Shown one piece after another: positions 54,699 to 63,411 of a DNA stretch of 64,000 nucleotides. How positions within the stretch are numbered: position 1 is the stretch's first letter; each line of letters starts with the position of its first letter. The notes beneath the pieces were generated by a model. It searched no databases. It was not told the DNA's origin and saw only the letters and a program-made list of their open reading frames with translations. The DNA comes from DATNPX01 sp036702975 (lineage in GTDB: Bacteria > Cyanobacteriota > Vampirovibrionia > Obscuribacterales > Obscuribacteraceae). Location of the stretch: NCBI GenBank assembly GCA_036702975.1, contig DATNPX010000043.1, positions 124,001 to 188,000 on the forward strand, written 5' to 3'. Position numbers and translations under genes: made by a program.

Positions 54699-56183
54699 AT
54701 GATGGAGCTTTCCAGCCGGCCACGCCACCAGATCCGGGCACAAGGACGCCGACGCGGGCATGCTGGAGTCGTGATCGTTGAGCAGGAAACTTCTAGGTTG
54801 CGTTGGCACCCCGGATCGCAGCGTTCAGTAGCCGTTTCTGTCGTGCCTCAGACGGAGCGGACAAGTCAATCGCGCAATTCTTTAGAGATTTTGGAATTTA
54901 TCTCGCGCACCGCCGTGCAATCGGAGCGCGAACTTTTGTCGACCCTCGATGAGCCTACCATCGATGTTTCAAGCGATAGAGATCCATCTCAGTCCGTGCA
55001 AGAGTTTAGACGCATCTTAACGAGTGTGCAGCGCAACAACCGTTCCGCATTCCGGCGCAACGATGGTTCAGAGCCTACTTACGCTCAAAAAGATAGAGAA
55101 TTACTGTTTGCACCAGATGACGACACCTTTTCAAACGAAGAAAACGACGAGCATACGGCTGCCAATGAATCAGGGCAAGCTTTACGCAGTCTCTTGAACG
55201 AACTCAATGCCTGGCTTTCGGCAAGCAATCTAGCAAAAGGCGATTCTTCTTCTTCGACTATATATGAAGCCGACCACGGAAGTCCTGCAGCCCTTGTCGA
55301 TAATGCAGCGCAACGAGATCTAGCACGCCTCAAAAGCCGGTTCGGATTCGAACAAGCAAAAGACTGGACTTACGGTGTTTTCGATGGTAATGCCGAATCT
55401 GTACGCGTGGCTGAGTCGCGAAACAAGCTCTCTCCATTCTTTGATGCCGCCCGCCGCATGGTGGTGGGGGTGAGAAGCCTGCCGCTCGGGCGGCGCCTTG
55501 AATCACATGAGAACGGAGCCGTCCTCGAGAAAGACGAATTGGGGCGTGTCACTCAAATCCGGTCCGCATCCGGAGAGATAATTAGTGTCTATTATGGAAA
55601 AGACGGAGCTGCCGAAGGATTTGTTCGCACTGACAGCAAAGGCAAACTGCATTCAGTTGCTGAGTGTGATGGTAACGGTGTAGTTCTCCGCGACCAGAGC
55701 GGCCGTGTTCGTGCGCAAGGTGAGTCATTGTGCATCGATCCGCTCGGACGAATCAGTATCTGTCGCGCTGACGGTCAGTATTGGAGCATCGACCTGGCTC
55801 GCCAGATGTTGAGCGAAAAACGACGCCTGGCTGATCCAAGCGGGCGTTGGAATGCGTTGACTGCCGTCTTTGCCGCTGACGGATTTCGCATGATGACCCT
55901 ATTTCAGAAGCTCTCTCCGGATGTAGATAAGAAAGTCTCGTCCCCCGCTGATGCCAACCGCATCTGGTCTACCGCTTCTGTCGAAAAAGGCAGCTTTAGA
56001 TTTTACGGGCGCGATGGTTCGACAATAGAGTTTGATTCCGAGGAATCTTTGGCTAATTTGGCGCCGGCAAATGTGTCATCACCGGCGGTGCGCCCGATCG
56101 AGCCATGCTGGCAGGCGAAGCACCAAGCCGGCACCGCGTGGCAATCGGTGCACGAGTATGTAGTTAGTTATTTGGCTGTCTAG
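54699..56183 (+). CDS. YD/RHS-like repeat protein of unknown function
   Basis: A 494-residue protein. The first about 220 residues are polar and probably disordered. Residues about 265-390 contain YD-repeat-like units with D-x-x-GR: KDELGRVTQIRSASGEII, RDQSGRVRAQGE, DPLGRISICRADGQYWSI. The C-terminal part is not recognised. It lacks a signal peptide and the long repeat arrays of true RHS toxins. The chosen ATG has no clear ribosome site; a GTG at 54771 after GGAG is an alternative. It ends 19 bases before the phosphohexomutase gene. Confidence 0.55.
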   Translation: MMELSSRPRHQIRAQGRRRGHAGVVIVEQETSRLRWHPGSQRSVAVSVVPQTERTSQSRNSLEILEFISRTAVQSERELLSTLDEPTIDVSSDRDPSQSVQEFRRILTSVQRNNRSAFRRNDGSEPTYAQKDRELLFAPDDDTFSNEENDEHTAANESGQALRSLLNELNAWLSASNLAKGDSSSSTIYEADHGSPAALVDNAAQRDLARLKSRFGFEQAKDWTYGVFDGNAESVRVAESRNKLSPFFDAARRMVVGVRSLPLGRRLESHENGAVLEKDELGRVTQIRSASGEIISVYYGKDGAAEGFVRTDSKGKLHSVAECDGNGVVLRDQSGRVRAQGESLCIDPLGRISICRADGQYWSIDLARQMLSEKRRLADPSGRWNALTAVFAADGFRMMTLFQKLSPDVDKKVSSPADANRIWSTASVEKGSFRFYGRDGSTIEFDSEESLANLAPANVSSPAVRPIEPCWQAKHQAGTAWQSVHEYVVSYLAV

Positions 56184-56202
56184 GAAAGGGAAAAGACAAA
56201 AT

Positions 56203-57684
56203 ATGGCAGAGGTAATCAAGTTCGGTACCGATGGTTGGCGCGCGATTATCGCAGAAGACTTCACGTTCAAAAACGTCGAGCGAGCAGTATATGCGATGGG
56301 TCTGTATATAAAAGAGACTTATCACTCGGAGAAGAGTTCGCTCGAAGTGCCAGTTTTGATCGGTTATGACACAAGATTCCTCGCTGACAAATTCGCCGCC
56401 CATGCTGCACAGTTGCTCATGGATATGGGTATACGTGCAAAGGTAGCAAAAAGAGATGTGCCAACTCCTTGCATTGCTTGGGCCACACAGCATGAGCCCA
56501 CTGCTGGCGCTCTGCAATTCACGGCAAGTCACAATCCGCCTGAATATTGCGGATTGAAATACATTCCGCATTTTGCTGGTCCTGCGACAAACGACATAAC
56601 AAACTCTATCGTCAGCCACTTGCGCGATATGCCTGCGGGATATGAAGTACCAAGCTTGCCTGTCGAGTATTTCGATCCATCCGAACTTTATCTCGCTTCT
56701 CTCGAACACATTGTCGACCTGAAGAAAATTGGTGCCTCGAAATTGAAAGTCGGTTTCGATGCCCTCTACAGCACAAGCCGCGGTTATCTCGACCGCGTCT
56801 TGCGTGATTGTGGATTGAACGTTACCGTGCTGCATGATTGGCGCGATACGCTCTTCGGTGGTGGTATGCCCGAACCGAAGGCCGAATACTTGAAAGATTT
56901 GATGGCCGCCGTTAAAGAGAAGAAGTTGGATGTTGGTATTGCCACCGATGGTGATGCCGATCGCTTCTCGGTCGTTGACGAGAATGGCAACTTCTTCACT
57001 CCGAATCAGCTTCTTTGCTTGTTGACCAGGCATCTGGTTAAAAATCGCAAGCAGACTGGTGCGATCGTTCGCACCGTGGCGACGACACATTTGCTCGACC
57101 GTCTGGCAAAACTTTATGGCTTGAACGTGATTGAAACCCCTGTCGGCTTCAAATATATTGGCGAAATTATGCGCGCCGAGGATGTTTTGATTGGTGGCGA
57201 AGAATCAGGTGGAGTCTCGGTTAAGGGGCATATTCCAGAGAAAGACGGCATTCTGGCGAATCTTCTTCTGATTGAAATGATGGCTTACGAGAAGAAACCG
57301 CTGACGCAGATCTGGGCAGACGTGCTGAAAGAAGCGGGTGTGACGATGACTTATCGTCGCGCCGACTTGAAGCTGACCGATCGCACCGCGAAAGGCTTGA
57401 TGGGTCGTTTGCTGGAGAACCCGATGAAGACACTCGCTGGCGAGAAAGTGACCAAAGAGAGCAGGCTCGATGGACTGAAGCTATATATTGATCATGAAAA
57501 TTGGTTATTGATAAGACCTAGTGGCACGGAGCCATTGATCCGTCTTTACTTCGAAGGCACTTCAGCCGATCATGTAGAGAAGGTAATGCGTGACTTCCAG
57601 GCGCAAGTCGATGCTATTCTTGAAGACCTTGAAAAGCAGCACGTAAGCTCCGAGCGTACCGCCCTTAGCCCCCTCAGTAGATAA
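56203..57684 (+). CDS. Phosphoglucomutase/phosphomannomutase
   Basis: An alpha-D-phosphohexomutase that interconverts hexose-1- and hexose-6-phosphates in the cytoplasm. All four domains are visible: FGTDGWRAII at the start, the phosphoserine loop TASHNPP with Ser109, the metal loop TDGDADRF near residue 250, the sugar-binding GGEESGGVS and the phosphate-binding RPSGTEPLIRLYFE at the C-terminus. The 493-residue length is normal. Glucose versus mannose specificity cannot be told. An FtsB-like gene starts on the next base after the stop, so the two are co-transcribed. Confidence 0.95.
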   Translation: MAEVIKFGTDGWRAIIAEDFTFKNVERAVYAMGLYIKETYHSEKSSLEVPVLIGYDTRFLADKFAAHAAQLLMDMGIRAKVAKRDVPTPCIAWATQHEPTAGALQFTASHNPPEYCGLKYIPHFAGPATNDITNSIVSHLRDMPAGYEVPSLPVEYFDPSELYLASLEHIVDLKKIGASKLKVGFDALYSTSRGYLDRVLRDCGLNVTVLHDWRDTLFGGGMPEPKAEYLKDLMAAVKEKKLDVGIATDGDADRFSVVDENGNFFTPNQLLCLLTRHLVKNRKQTGAIVRTVATTHLLDRLAKLYGLNVIETPVGFKYIGEIMRAEDVLIGGEESGGVSVKGHIPEKDGILANLLLIEMMAYEKKPLTQIWADVLKEAGVTMTYRRADLKLTDRTAKGLMGRLLENPMKTLAGEKVTKESRLDGLKLYIDHENWLLIRPSGTEPLIRLYFEGTSADHVEKVMRDFQAQVDAILEDLEKQHVSSERTALSPLSR

Positions 57685-58044
57685 ATGCCGCCAACCAGAC
57701 CCAGACCACGTCATAGTCAAAGGCTTCAAAAGCCAGTGCAGCAGACCGCTCCAGCACAGACATGGAATAAGACGAAGCTGATACGAGAGCTTTTGATATT
57801 CGCTGTTACTGGATTGGCTTTGTACAACGCCGGTCGATCTATATATGATTCGGTGGAGCGTCAGATCTTTTTGAGCGAGCAATCTCAAATATTGAAAAAA
57901 GGACAGGCCCAAGCGCAGCAAATCAACAAGGAGCTGCGTGATGGACTTTCCAACTATCGTTCATCTAAAGGAATCGAGCGATTGGCTCGGGAAAGGCTGA
58001 ACCAGGCGGGACCTGACGAATTCATCGTTCACATAGGCAAATAA
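57685..58044 (+). CDS. Septum formation initiator, FtsB/DivIC-like
   Basis: A 119-residue bitopic membrane protein: a basic Pro-rich cytoplasmic N-terminus, one membrane helix (LLIFAVTGLALYNAGRSIY), then a coiled-coil (residues about 60-98) and a short C-terminal domain with GIERLARERLNQAGPDEFIVHI, which matches the DivIC/FtsB family. Such proteins form the FtsB-FtsL-FtsQ divisome complex. The gene begins directly after the mutase stop (TAA then ATG), so its translation is coupled to the metabolic gene. Confidence 0.85.
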   Translation: MPPTRPRPRHSQRLQKPVQQTAPAQTWNKTKLIRELLIFAVTGLALYNAGRSIYDSVERQIFLSEQSQILKKGQAQAQQINKELRDGLSNYRSSKGIERLARERLNQAGPDEFIVHIGK

Positions 58045-58074
58045 TAGCCGCTCTGGCAGTTTGGCGAACTTTAG

Positions 58075-58102
58075 AGCTGAACCGATATCGGTTCAGCTTT
58101 TT
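58075..58102 (+). terminator. Palindrome with AACCGATATCGGTT core, copy B, terminator-like
   Basis: A perfect 24-bp palindrome (58075-58098, arm AGCTGAACCGAT) followed by a T-run to 58102, 30 bases after the FtsB-like stop. RNA would form a strong hairpin plus U-tract, so it is a good intrinsic terminator. Its core is identical to copy A at 52845-52858. Confidence 0.8.
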
Positions 58103-58148
58103 CGTTTCTAGAAGTTCAACCGATATCGGTTGAACTTCTAGAAACGAA
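58101..58148. repeat. Perfect 48-bp palindrome with AACCGATATCGGTT core, copy C
   Basis: Left arm 58101-58124 and right arm 58125-58148 are exactly complementary over all 24 bases with no spacer. The centre is again AACCGATATCGGTT (58118-58131), and each arm holds a further small palindrome TTCTAGAA. It starts two bases after copy B ends. A perfect palindrome of this length is unusual to keep in a genome, because it can extrude cruciforms. Confidence 0.9.
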
Positions 58149-58239
58149 CTATTCGGTAGATTGGCTCGAGCCGCGCTGCTCACAGGCTGGCTGATTCTGC
58201 CCATCAGCTGGAACGCCCAAATTAGAACTTAAAACAAGG

Positions 58240-58268
58240 CGAACCACCGTTTCATAGAACGGTGGTTC
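58240..58268 (-). terminator. 12-bp hairpin, likely terminator of the small secreted gene
   Basis: CGAACCACCGTT (58240-58251) pairs perfectly with AACGGTGGTTCG (58257-58268, read with a short TCATAG-type loop). On the minus strand it is followed by CCTTGTTTTAAG, a T-rich tail, and lies 50 bases beyond the stop of the gene at 58318. Confidence 0.6.
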
Positions 58269-58317
58269 GTTGATTGTTCGAAGGCACGTACAGAGTACAG
58301 AAGTACTGGGTTACCTG

Positions 58318-58539
58318 TTACCTAACGATAGCTCTGGAGAGCCAGAAAGTACGAATCTGTCGATAGGTCTTAAGGAGTTGCGAGTGAACCGGTGCTTTGG
58401 TTACCGGCACAGACGCATTCACTGGAGCCGGTACAGTTACCGGTCCGGCGAGCGGAGTTGCAAGTACTGATGTAGCTACTAGTCCAAGGCCAAAGGCTCC
58501 AGACAAAGCTACGGCTAACAAACGTTTCTTATTGGTCAT
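58318..58539 (-). CDS. Small secreted protein of unknown function
   Basis: A 73-residue protein with a clear signal peptide (MTNKKRLLAVALSGAFGLGL then VATSVLA, cleavage before TPLAG) and a short mature peptide of about 45 residues, Pro/Val-rich (PVTVPAPVNASVPVTK) with a basic C-terminus. The very strong ribosome site GGAGGTGA, a plausible promoter and a terminator on the same strand support a real, expressed gene despite its size. I do not recognise the family. Confidence 0.75.
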   Translation of the reverse strand: MTNKKRLLAVALSGAFGLGLVATSVLATPLAGPVTVPAPVNASVPVTKAPVHSQLLKTYRQIRTFWLSRAIVR

Positions 58540-58607
58540 GGGATAAATTCACCTCCGAACTTCGAACACTCAAACCAGGCTAAAACGACTAGATAACACT
58601 ATGATAG

Positions 58608-58636
58608 AAGATAGCCTGACCATTGAATCTTGACAA
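58608..58636 (-). promoter_or_regulatory. Candidate sigma-70-type promoter of the small secreted gene
   Basis: Reading the minus strand, TTGTCA (58636-58631) and TATCTT (58613-58608) stand 17 bases apart, about 70 bases upstream of the start codon. This is a by-eye match only. Confidence 0.45.
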
Positions 58637-58706
58637 TATAATACCACGAAAATAGTTAATAAATAATTGGTTCCTATCTTAAAAATCGCAGATTGCGAGG
58701 CTTGAA

Positions 58707-59747
58707 TTGTCTGAATTAGTAATTGTTGTCATCTTTGCCATCCTCGGTCTAATGGCACATGGCGCACGTAAGCACCGGTGGCTCGAGTGGTTTATCCGGG
58801 TTGTAATTTTTATAACGTTCGGGTCCGAGCTCTTCTGGTTGTTTGTTCTCACTCCTGAAGAACGATCAAATAGATGGCTTTTCGGCGTTTTCACCGTCTG
58901 CACGTTGATTACGGGCTTGGTCCTGCTGAAGATTGCCCGCGAAGGCATGTCTAAAGTGCTTTCCGCCATCAATTCCCTTGTAAGCGGTGGCATGATTCGT
59001 GAACTTTTACGACGCTCTGCAGGCGTAAAGGCAGTGCTTTTAACCGATCCGATTTTTCTACCTGACTCAATCCCGCATTTGAACGGGCTTTTCCTCTACG
59101 CGAGTACTATCCTTTACCTTTTATCGAACATGAATCCAGGTACCGACATGGGTGCCCCGAGTATGCCTTTGCCGATCCCTGTAGATCTGGGCTCGCTCTT
59201 CAACTACAACTGGGTAGGTTTGATGCTTCTTTCGATATGTGGTGCCGGTATTTTTGTTGCTCGCAAACCCAAAGAAGTATTCGTTGAACGGCTGGGTTTC
59301 AAGCGCCCAACTCCAGCGCAAATAGGCATTGGGCTTGGCCTTATCTTATTTAGCTTTACTTACGATCTGATCTGGTCGCTCTACACCCACAACACATCAG
59401 GAGACCTGGGCGGTAAGCTCCTCAATTACAACGCCGGTACCTTTGGTGTTGTTGGTGGATTGGCACCGTCCGTAGTGCTGGCTCTGGCGACAGCGTTCTG
59501 CGCGGGTATGGGGGAAGAGACCCTTATTAGAGGCGCCCTGCAGCCGATGATTGGGATTGTGCCTGCCGCTGTGCTACACGGCGTTCTGCACGGACAATTT
59601 GCGCACGCGCCAATTTTTATTTTGCAGGTGGCTGGATGGTCGACTTGCATGGGTATCGTTAAGCGATACACCAACACCACAACTACGATTATTGGACATG
59701 CCGGCTTCAATTTGGTGACCGTCTTCTTGTTCTCGTTCAACCCGTAA
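58707..59747 (+). CDS. CPBP family intramembrane metalloprotease
   Basis: A 346-residue polytopic protein. The C-terminal half carries the CPBP/Abi motifs: GMGEETLIRGALQP (EExxxR) near residue 270, VLHGVLHGQFAH, and the last helix IIGHAGFNLVTVFLF with His and Asn. CPBP proteins include CAAX-type prenyl proteases and bacteriocin-immunity-like proteins. The N-terminal half has about five extra membrane segments and is not conserved in that family. The TTG start at 58707 follows GAGG at a good distance. Confidence 0.85.
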   Translation: MSELVIVVIFAILGLMAHGARKHRWLEWFIRVVIFITFGSELFWLFVLTPEERSNRWLFGVFTVCTLITGLVLLKIAREGMSKVLSAINSLVSGGMIRELLRRSAGVKAVLLTDPIFLPDSIPHLNGLFLYASTILYLLSNMNPGTDMGAPSMPLPIPVDLGSLFNYNWVGLMLLSICGAGIFVARKPKEVFVERLGFKRPTPAQIGIGLGLILFSFTYDLIWSLYTHNTSGDLGGKLLNYNAGTFGVVGGLAPSVVLALATAFCAGMGEETLIRGALQPMIGIVPAAVLHGVLHGQFAHAPIFILQVAGWSTCMGIVKRYTNTTTTIIGHAGFNLVTVFLFSFNP

Positions 59748-59796
59748 ACTTCAGCTAAATGCAGAGTTCGGAGTTAGCCTGAAAACAAAAATAGTT

Positions 59797-60051
59797 TTGT
59801 TGGCGGCACTCTTGGCCGGCTCGATTATTTTGCGACTGGTGCTTGTCTTTCTGCATCTGAACTCATCCCTGCATCAGCGCAGTTGGGAGAAGGCGCGCCT
59901 GGAAGCTCAGCGCTATGGTGCCCATGCTGACGCGGAGCCGGCTCGCAATCTCTATCGACTGGCACTAGATGGGAAATTGCTCCTTCTTGAATTCGAGTTC
60001 GCGGTAGAATTCGGCTTTGCGTTCACTTGCCTTGAATATTGCAACGCCTAA
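59797..60051 (+). CDS. Possible small membrane protein
   Basis: An 84-codon frame with an N-terminal hydrophobic helix (LLAGSIILRLVLVFLHL), a polar middle and a second weakly hydrophobic stretch (LLLLEFEFAVEFGFAF). There is no clear ribosome site or known family. It fits neatly between the CPBP gene and the phosphodiesterase gene, which argues for it, but it may be non-coding. Confidence 0.35.
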   Translation: MLAALLAGSIILRLVLVFLHLNSSLHQRSWEKARLEAQRYGAHADAEPARNLYRLALDGKLLLLEFEFAVEFGFAFTCLEYCNA

Positions 60052-60080
60052 TGATGGTGGCTGATAGGGGAGACTGTTTG

Positions 60081-61154
60081 ATGATCGAAAAGCTTATTTC
60101 CTCGTGTCTTTTGTCTCTCCTTCTCTTGGAAATGCCTCAGATGGCTTTAGCAGAACAGACTCCTTTGATAATTGCTCACCGCGGAGCGAGTGGCTATCGG
60201 CCCGAACACACTCTAGCGGCTTATGAATTGGCGATAGACCTAGGAGCAGATTATATAGAGCCAGATCTGGTGTCGACTAAGGATGGGGTGCTTGTTGCGC
60301 GTCACGAAAACGACATTACCGGTACTACCGACGTTGCAGAGCACCCTGAATTTGCAAGCCGTAAGAGATCGAAAACAATCGACGGTGAGCCTAGAACTGG
60401 CTGGTTTACCGAAGACTTCACATTGAGTGAGTTGAATACATTGCATGCTCGCGAACGCATGCCAAAAGTTCGGCAGCACAACACGATATACAACGACCGG
60501 TACAGCATTCCAACATTCCAGCAGATTATAGATCTTGTCAAGAAAAAGAGCGAAGAGCAACATCGAATTATAGGTATTTATCCGGAAGCTAAACATCCGA
60601 CTTATTTTGCAAGCATTGGTCTTTCTACCGAAAAACCGCTGCTAGAGACGCTCAACAAAAACGGTTATCTTGACGAGAAGTCACCAGTCTTTATTCAGTG
60701 TTTCGAGCCGTCGACGCTTAAACGATTTCACGAGCAAACACGAATTCGGCTCATACAACTTGTCGATGAAGAGGGACAGCCATACGATTTCACAATCAAA
60801 AAAGATACTCGCACGTGTTTAGACATGGTGAAACCTGAAGGACTTGCCGATATCGCAAAATATGCCCAAGGAATAGGACCTAACAAAAGCTTGATCATGC
60901 CTCGCGATAAGAGTGGCAAAATGCTCAAGGCGACATCGCTTATTGCCGATGCCCACAAGGTCGGATTGTTGGTGCACCCCTGGACTTTCAGAAATGAAAA
61001 CGCGTTTTTACCCAGCGACTTGCGCAGTGCAAATGGCAGTGATGCAGACTATGGAGATATCTTCGCTGAATACAAGCTCTTCTTTGACCTTGGTGTAGAC
61101 GGCGTATTCAGCGAAAATCCGGATACTGCGCATCAGGCGCGAGTCGGAAAATAG
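60081..61154 (+). CDS. Periplasmic glycerophosphodiester phosphodiesterase (GlpQ-like)
   Basis: Hydrolyses glycerophosphodiesters to glycerol-3-phosphate and alcohol, outside the cytoplasm. From the ATG at 60081 (GGGAGA upstream) it has a short signal peptide ending at ALA-EQ. The GDPD core shows IAHRGASGYRPEHTLAAYEL with catalytic His33, then ADYIEPDLVSTKDGVLVARHEN with Glu60, Asp62 and His75. The long insert after it and the EAKHPTYF and IQCFEP motifs match the GlpQ-like extracytoplasmic branch. The length of 357 residues is normal. Metal is probably calcium, as in E. coli GlpQ. Confidence 0.93.
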   Translation: MIEKLISSCLLSLLLLEMPQMALAEQTPLIIAHRGASGYRPEHTLAAYELAIDLGADYIEPDLVSTKDGVLVARHENDITGTTDVAEHPEFASRKRSKTIDGEPRTGWFTEDFTLSELNTLHARERMPKVRQHNTIYNDRYSIPTFQQIIDLVKKKSEEQHRIIGIYPEAKHPTYFASIGLSTEKPLLETLNKNGYLDEKSPVFIQCFEPSTLKRFHEQTRIRLIQLVDEEGQPYDFTIKKDTRTCLDMVKPEGLADIAKYAQGIGPNKSLIMPRDKSGKMLKATSLIADAHKVGLLVHPWTFRNENAFLPSDLRSANGSDADYGDIFAEYKLFFDLGVDGVFSENPDTAHQARVGK

Positions 61155-61159
61155 TTTGG

Positions 61160-62089
61160 CTAATATCTGATTTGATTATTCGGATATTCGAGAGTTTGAC
61201 CGTTTGGAGCAGCTCCCGGCTGTTGTGCGCCATTGGGTTGTGAATAGTTTTGCTGAAATGAATTTTGATAATAGCCACTGGTTGATGGCTGTGGTGCCGT
61301 GGTTGACTGCGGAGCGGTCGACTGCTGTGCGTAAGTCGATTGTTGTGGGGCTGTGGTCGGTTGCGTATAAGTTGATTGTTGCGGCTCTGCTGCGCGCTCG
61401 TTGTAGACCGGCTGCTGGGAGTATGGTGCATAGCTTGGCGGCAGCGAGTAACTCGGTTGTTGTGAGTAGCTGGGCTGCAGTGGGTAATTTGGTTGCTGTT
61501 GGTAGTTTGGTTGTTGCGAGTAAGATTGCTCTTTGTAGGTGGGCTCCTGCGCGTAGTTTGGTCGTGGAGAATTGAGGGCGTTTGTCTCACCTTCCCGCGC
61601 AGGCGGTATCATGAGCGGGTTGTATGGTAGTCGCTGATTTAGATAGATGTTCAGATTAGCGACGACCTTAATCGCTCCATTCGGCAAATTGCTACCAAAG
61701 AAAGTATGTTGTGTGCGTCCAACGAAGAATCGACGTCTGCTTTCGGTGTGCAGCACACCTTCGAATAGGTCTGACGACATGCGGCTTGTGCCGTCGGGAT
61801 TTTCGTAAATGACGTTTCCGCGAATGAAGACTCCATCTCGGAGGTCCGCAGGTATTGGGCACCACTGCATCCATTGTGCCCGTCTTCCTTCGTACATGGT
61901 TTCAACATGTTCTTTGCCGAAAAGCCAGGGACCGGCGTAACTTTTATTCGCGGCGTTGAGATCGTAGTAGTGTTTTCCAGTCGATGCATCAGCTCTCAGA
62001 TACTGGTCAGCGGAATGAGCGTAGAGCGCCTCCTGCTGCCTAGGTGCGTCTTCATAGCTTTTGTCTTTTACTTCGCCGGTTAAAAGCAT
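61160..62089 (-). CDS. Tyr/Gln/Pro-rich repeat protein coupled to TPR gene
   Basis: A 309-residue protein. Residues 1-170 form an unrecognised globular part (YYDLNAANKSYAGPWLFG, FIRGNVIYENPDGTSRMSSD, FFVGRTQHTFFGSNL). Residues about 180-305 are a low-complexity tail of repeated units such as QQPNYQQQPNYPLQPSYSQQ and QSTYTQPTTAPQQSTYAQQ. There is no signal peptide. Its ATG shares one base with the stop of the TPR gene (TAATG), so the two are translated together. The tail resembles adhesive or phase-separating sequences by composition; that is inference. Confidence 0.65.
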   Translation of the reverse strand: MLLTGEVKDKSYEDAPRQQEALYAHSADQYLRADASTGKHYYDLNAANKSYAGPWLFGKEHVETMYEGRRAQWMQWCPIPADLRDGVFIRGNVIYENPDGTSRMSSDLFEGVLHTESRRRFFVGRTQHTFFGSNLPNGAIKVVANLNIYLNQRLPYNPLMIPPAREGETNALNSPRPNYAQEPTYKEQSYSQQPNYQQQPNYPLQPSYSQQPSYSLPPSYAPYSQQPVYNERAAEPQQSTYTQPTTAPQQSTYAQQSTAPQSTTAPQPSTSGYYQNSFQQNYSQPNGAQQPGAAPNGQTLEYPNNQIRY

Positions 62090-63306
62090 TATTTGATTTG
62101 CTCTCCAGCGATGGGTTCATATAAGTGTAAATATTGTTTGGCTATAGCGTCACTTTCTGTGGTGCGCTTTTGCTCTTTGAGTAAATCTGCATATGCCCGC
62201 GGAAGCTCATAGAGTCTGCGTTGGTCTGCTCTGTCTAGGGTCTCGTATGTCTGTAGCGCTCGCTTGTAATAACTTTCAGACTCTTCCGGTTTGTTGTGTC
62301 TGTGATAAAAATGAGCGACTTCAATTAGGCATTCGGTCAACGTCATCGGTTTGGTCGTTGTGTTTTTCTGCAATGTGTCGAGCGCATCGTTGTAGATCTT
62401 TTCGGCTTCGTCGGTACGTCCCTGTTCATCTGCGACTTTTGCGATGTTTAAGAGATGAACGATGGTATCCGGATGACCTTTGCCCTTGATTGCCTCTTGT
62501 GCCGCCAATGCTTGTTTGTATGCTTCTTCCGCATCGCTTGGATGTTGTAGCTTTGCGTGGCACAGCCCAACATAATGGAAGGCAGATGCTTTAAGTGCCG
62601 GATTTTTATCGGAGATCTTGGCCGCACGTTGGAGAAACTCGATCGCCCCAGCCGCATCATTGCAGTGATAAAGCAGAGAGCCGAGATTGATAAGGTCGGA
62701 AGCGACTTCTTCGTGCGTGCTCCCGTATGATTTCTCATCGATTGCCAGCGCCTGAAGATATAGTGTCTTCGCCTCCGAGCAATTTCTCATCTCAGCGTAG
62801 AGGTTCGCAAGATTTGTTTTGGTGATAGCGACAGACGGCGAATTGTCTCCTAGTTTTTTCTCTTTGATCTCGAGAACTTCTTTGTAAAGCTTTTCTGCGT
62901 CTTCGTCTTTGCCAAGCTTTTCGTCTACCAAGGCGAGATTGCCGAGAGTTTCGGCCGTCAAAATGTTCGCTTCGCCGAGTTTTTTCCGTCTGATCGTGAG
63001 AGCGCGATTTAGACTAGGCAAGGCTTCCTCGTACCTTCCTTGTTTGATGAAAAGATGGGTCATCTGATTCAGCGTCTGAGCTACTTTCAGGTCGTCGGTT
63101 CCGAATTTTTCGGCTTCCGCAAGAGCATCCTTCCAGAGTTTGTCGGCGTTTTCATATTTGCCATCGATAAAAGCCTTCTCTGCAGACTCCTCTTTTGTTG
63201 TCCATGCATCACTGGCTGTCGGTTCAGCGTATGCAAAGCTGAAGGCACTCACAACAAAAGTTGTCAGCGCAAAAACGAATTGCAAAGATTGACGACGTAA
63301 ATGCAT
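62089..63306 (-). CDS. Secreted tetratricopeptide-repeat protein
   Basis: About 405 residues from the ATG at 63306, which yields a standard signal peptide (LQFVFALTTFVVSAFSFAYA). The mature part is a run of about eight TPR units of kinesin-light-chain style (EALPSLNRALTIRRKKLGEA, AEKLYKEVLEIKEKKLGDN, AKTLYLQALAIDEKSYGS), each about 42 residues. It presumably acts as a scaffold in the periplasm or at the surface. It overlaps the Tyr/Gln/Pro-rich gene by one base, so the two products probably work together. The frame is open to 63330. Confidence 0.8.
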   Translation of the reverse strand: MHLRRQSLQFVFALTTFVVSAFSFAYAEPTASDAWTTKEESAEKAFIDGKYENADKLWKDALAEAEKFGTDDLKVAQTLNQMTHLFIKQGRYEEALPSLNRALTIRRKKLGEANILTAETLGNLALVDEKLGKDEDAEKLYKEVLEIKEKKLGDNSPSVAITKTNLANLYAEMRNCSEAKTLYLQALAIDEKSYGSTHEEVASDLINLGSLLYHCNDAAGAIEFLQRAAKISDKNPALKASAFHYVGLCHAKLQHPSDAEEAYKQALAAQEAIKGKGHPDTIVHLLNIAKVADEQGRTDEAEKIYNDALDTLQKNTTTKPMTLTECLIEVAHFYHRHNKPEESESYYKRALQTYETLDRADQRRLYELPRAYADLLKEQKRTTESDAIAKQYLHLYEPIAGEQIK

Positions 63307-63411
63307 GGTTCGGCTCATTATACACGTCATGGACGAGCACTCGGTGGCTATAATCTTGCGAGGCCAGCATGCCGAACAAAAACGTTCGAACAGAAAAATA
63401 ATGGTGTTGAG

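Noticed and set aside
54699..56183. RHS-type polymorphic toxin
   Set aside because: Only a few YD-like units, no signal, no toxin tip and no immunity gene downstream.
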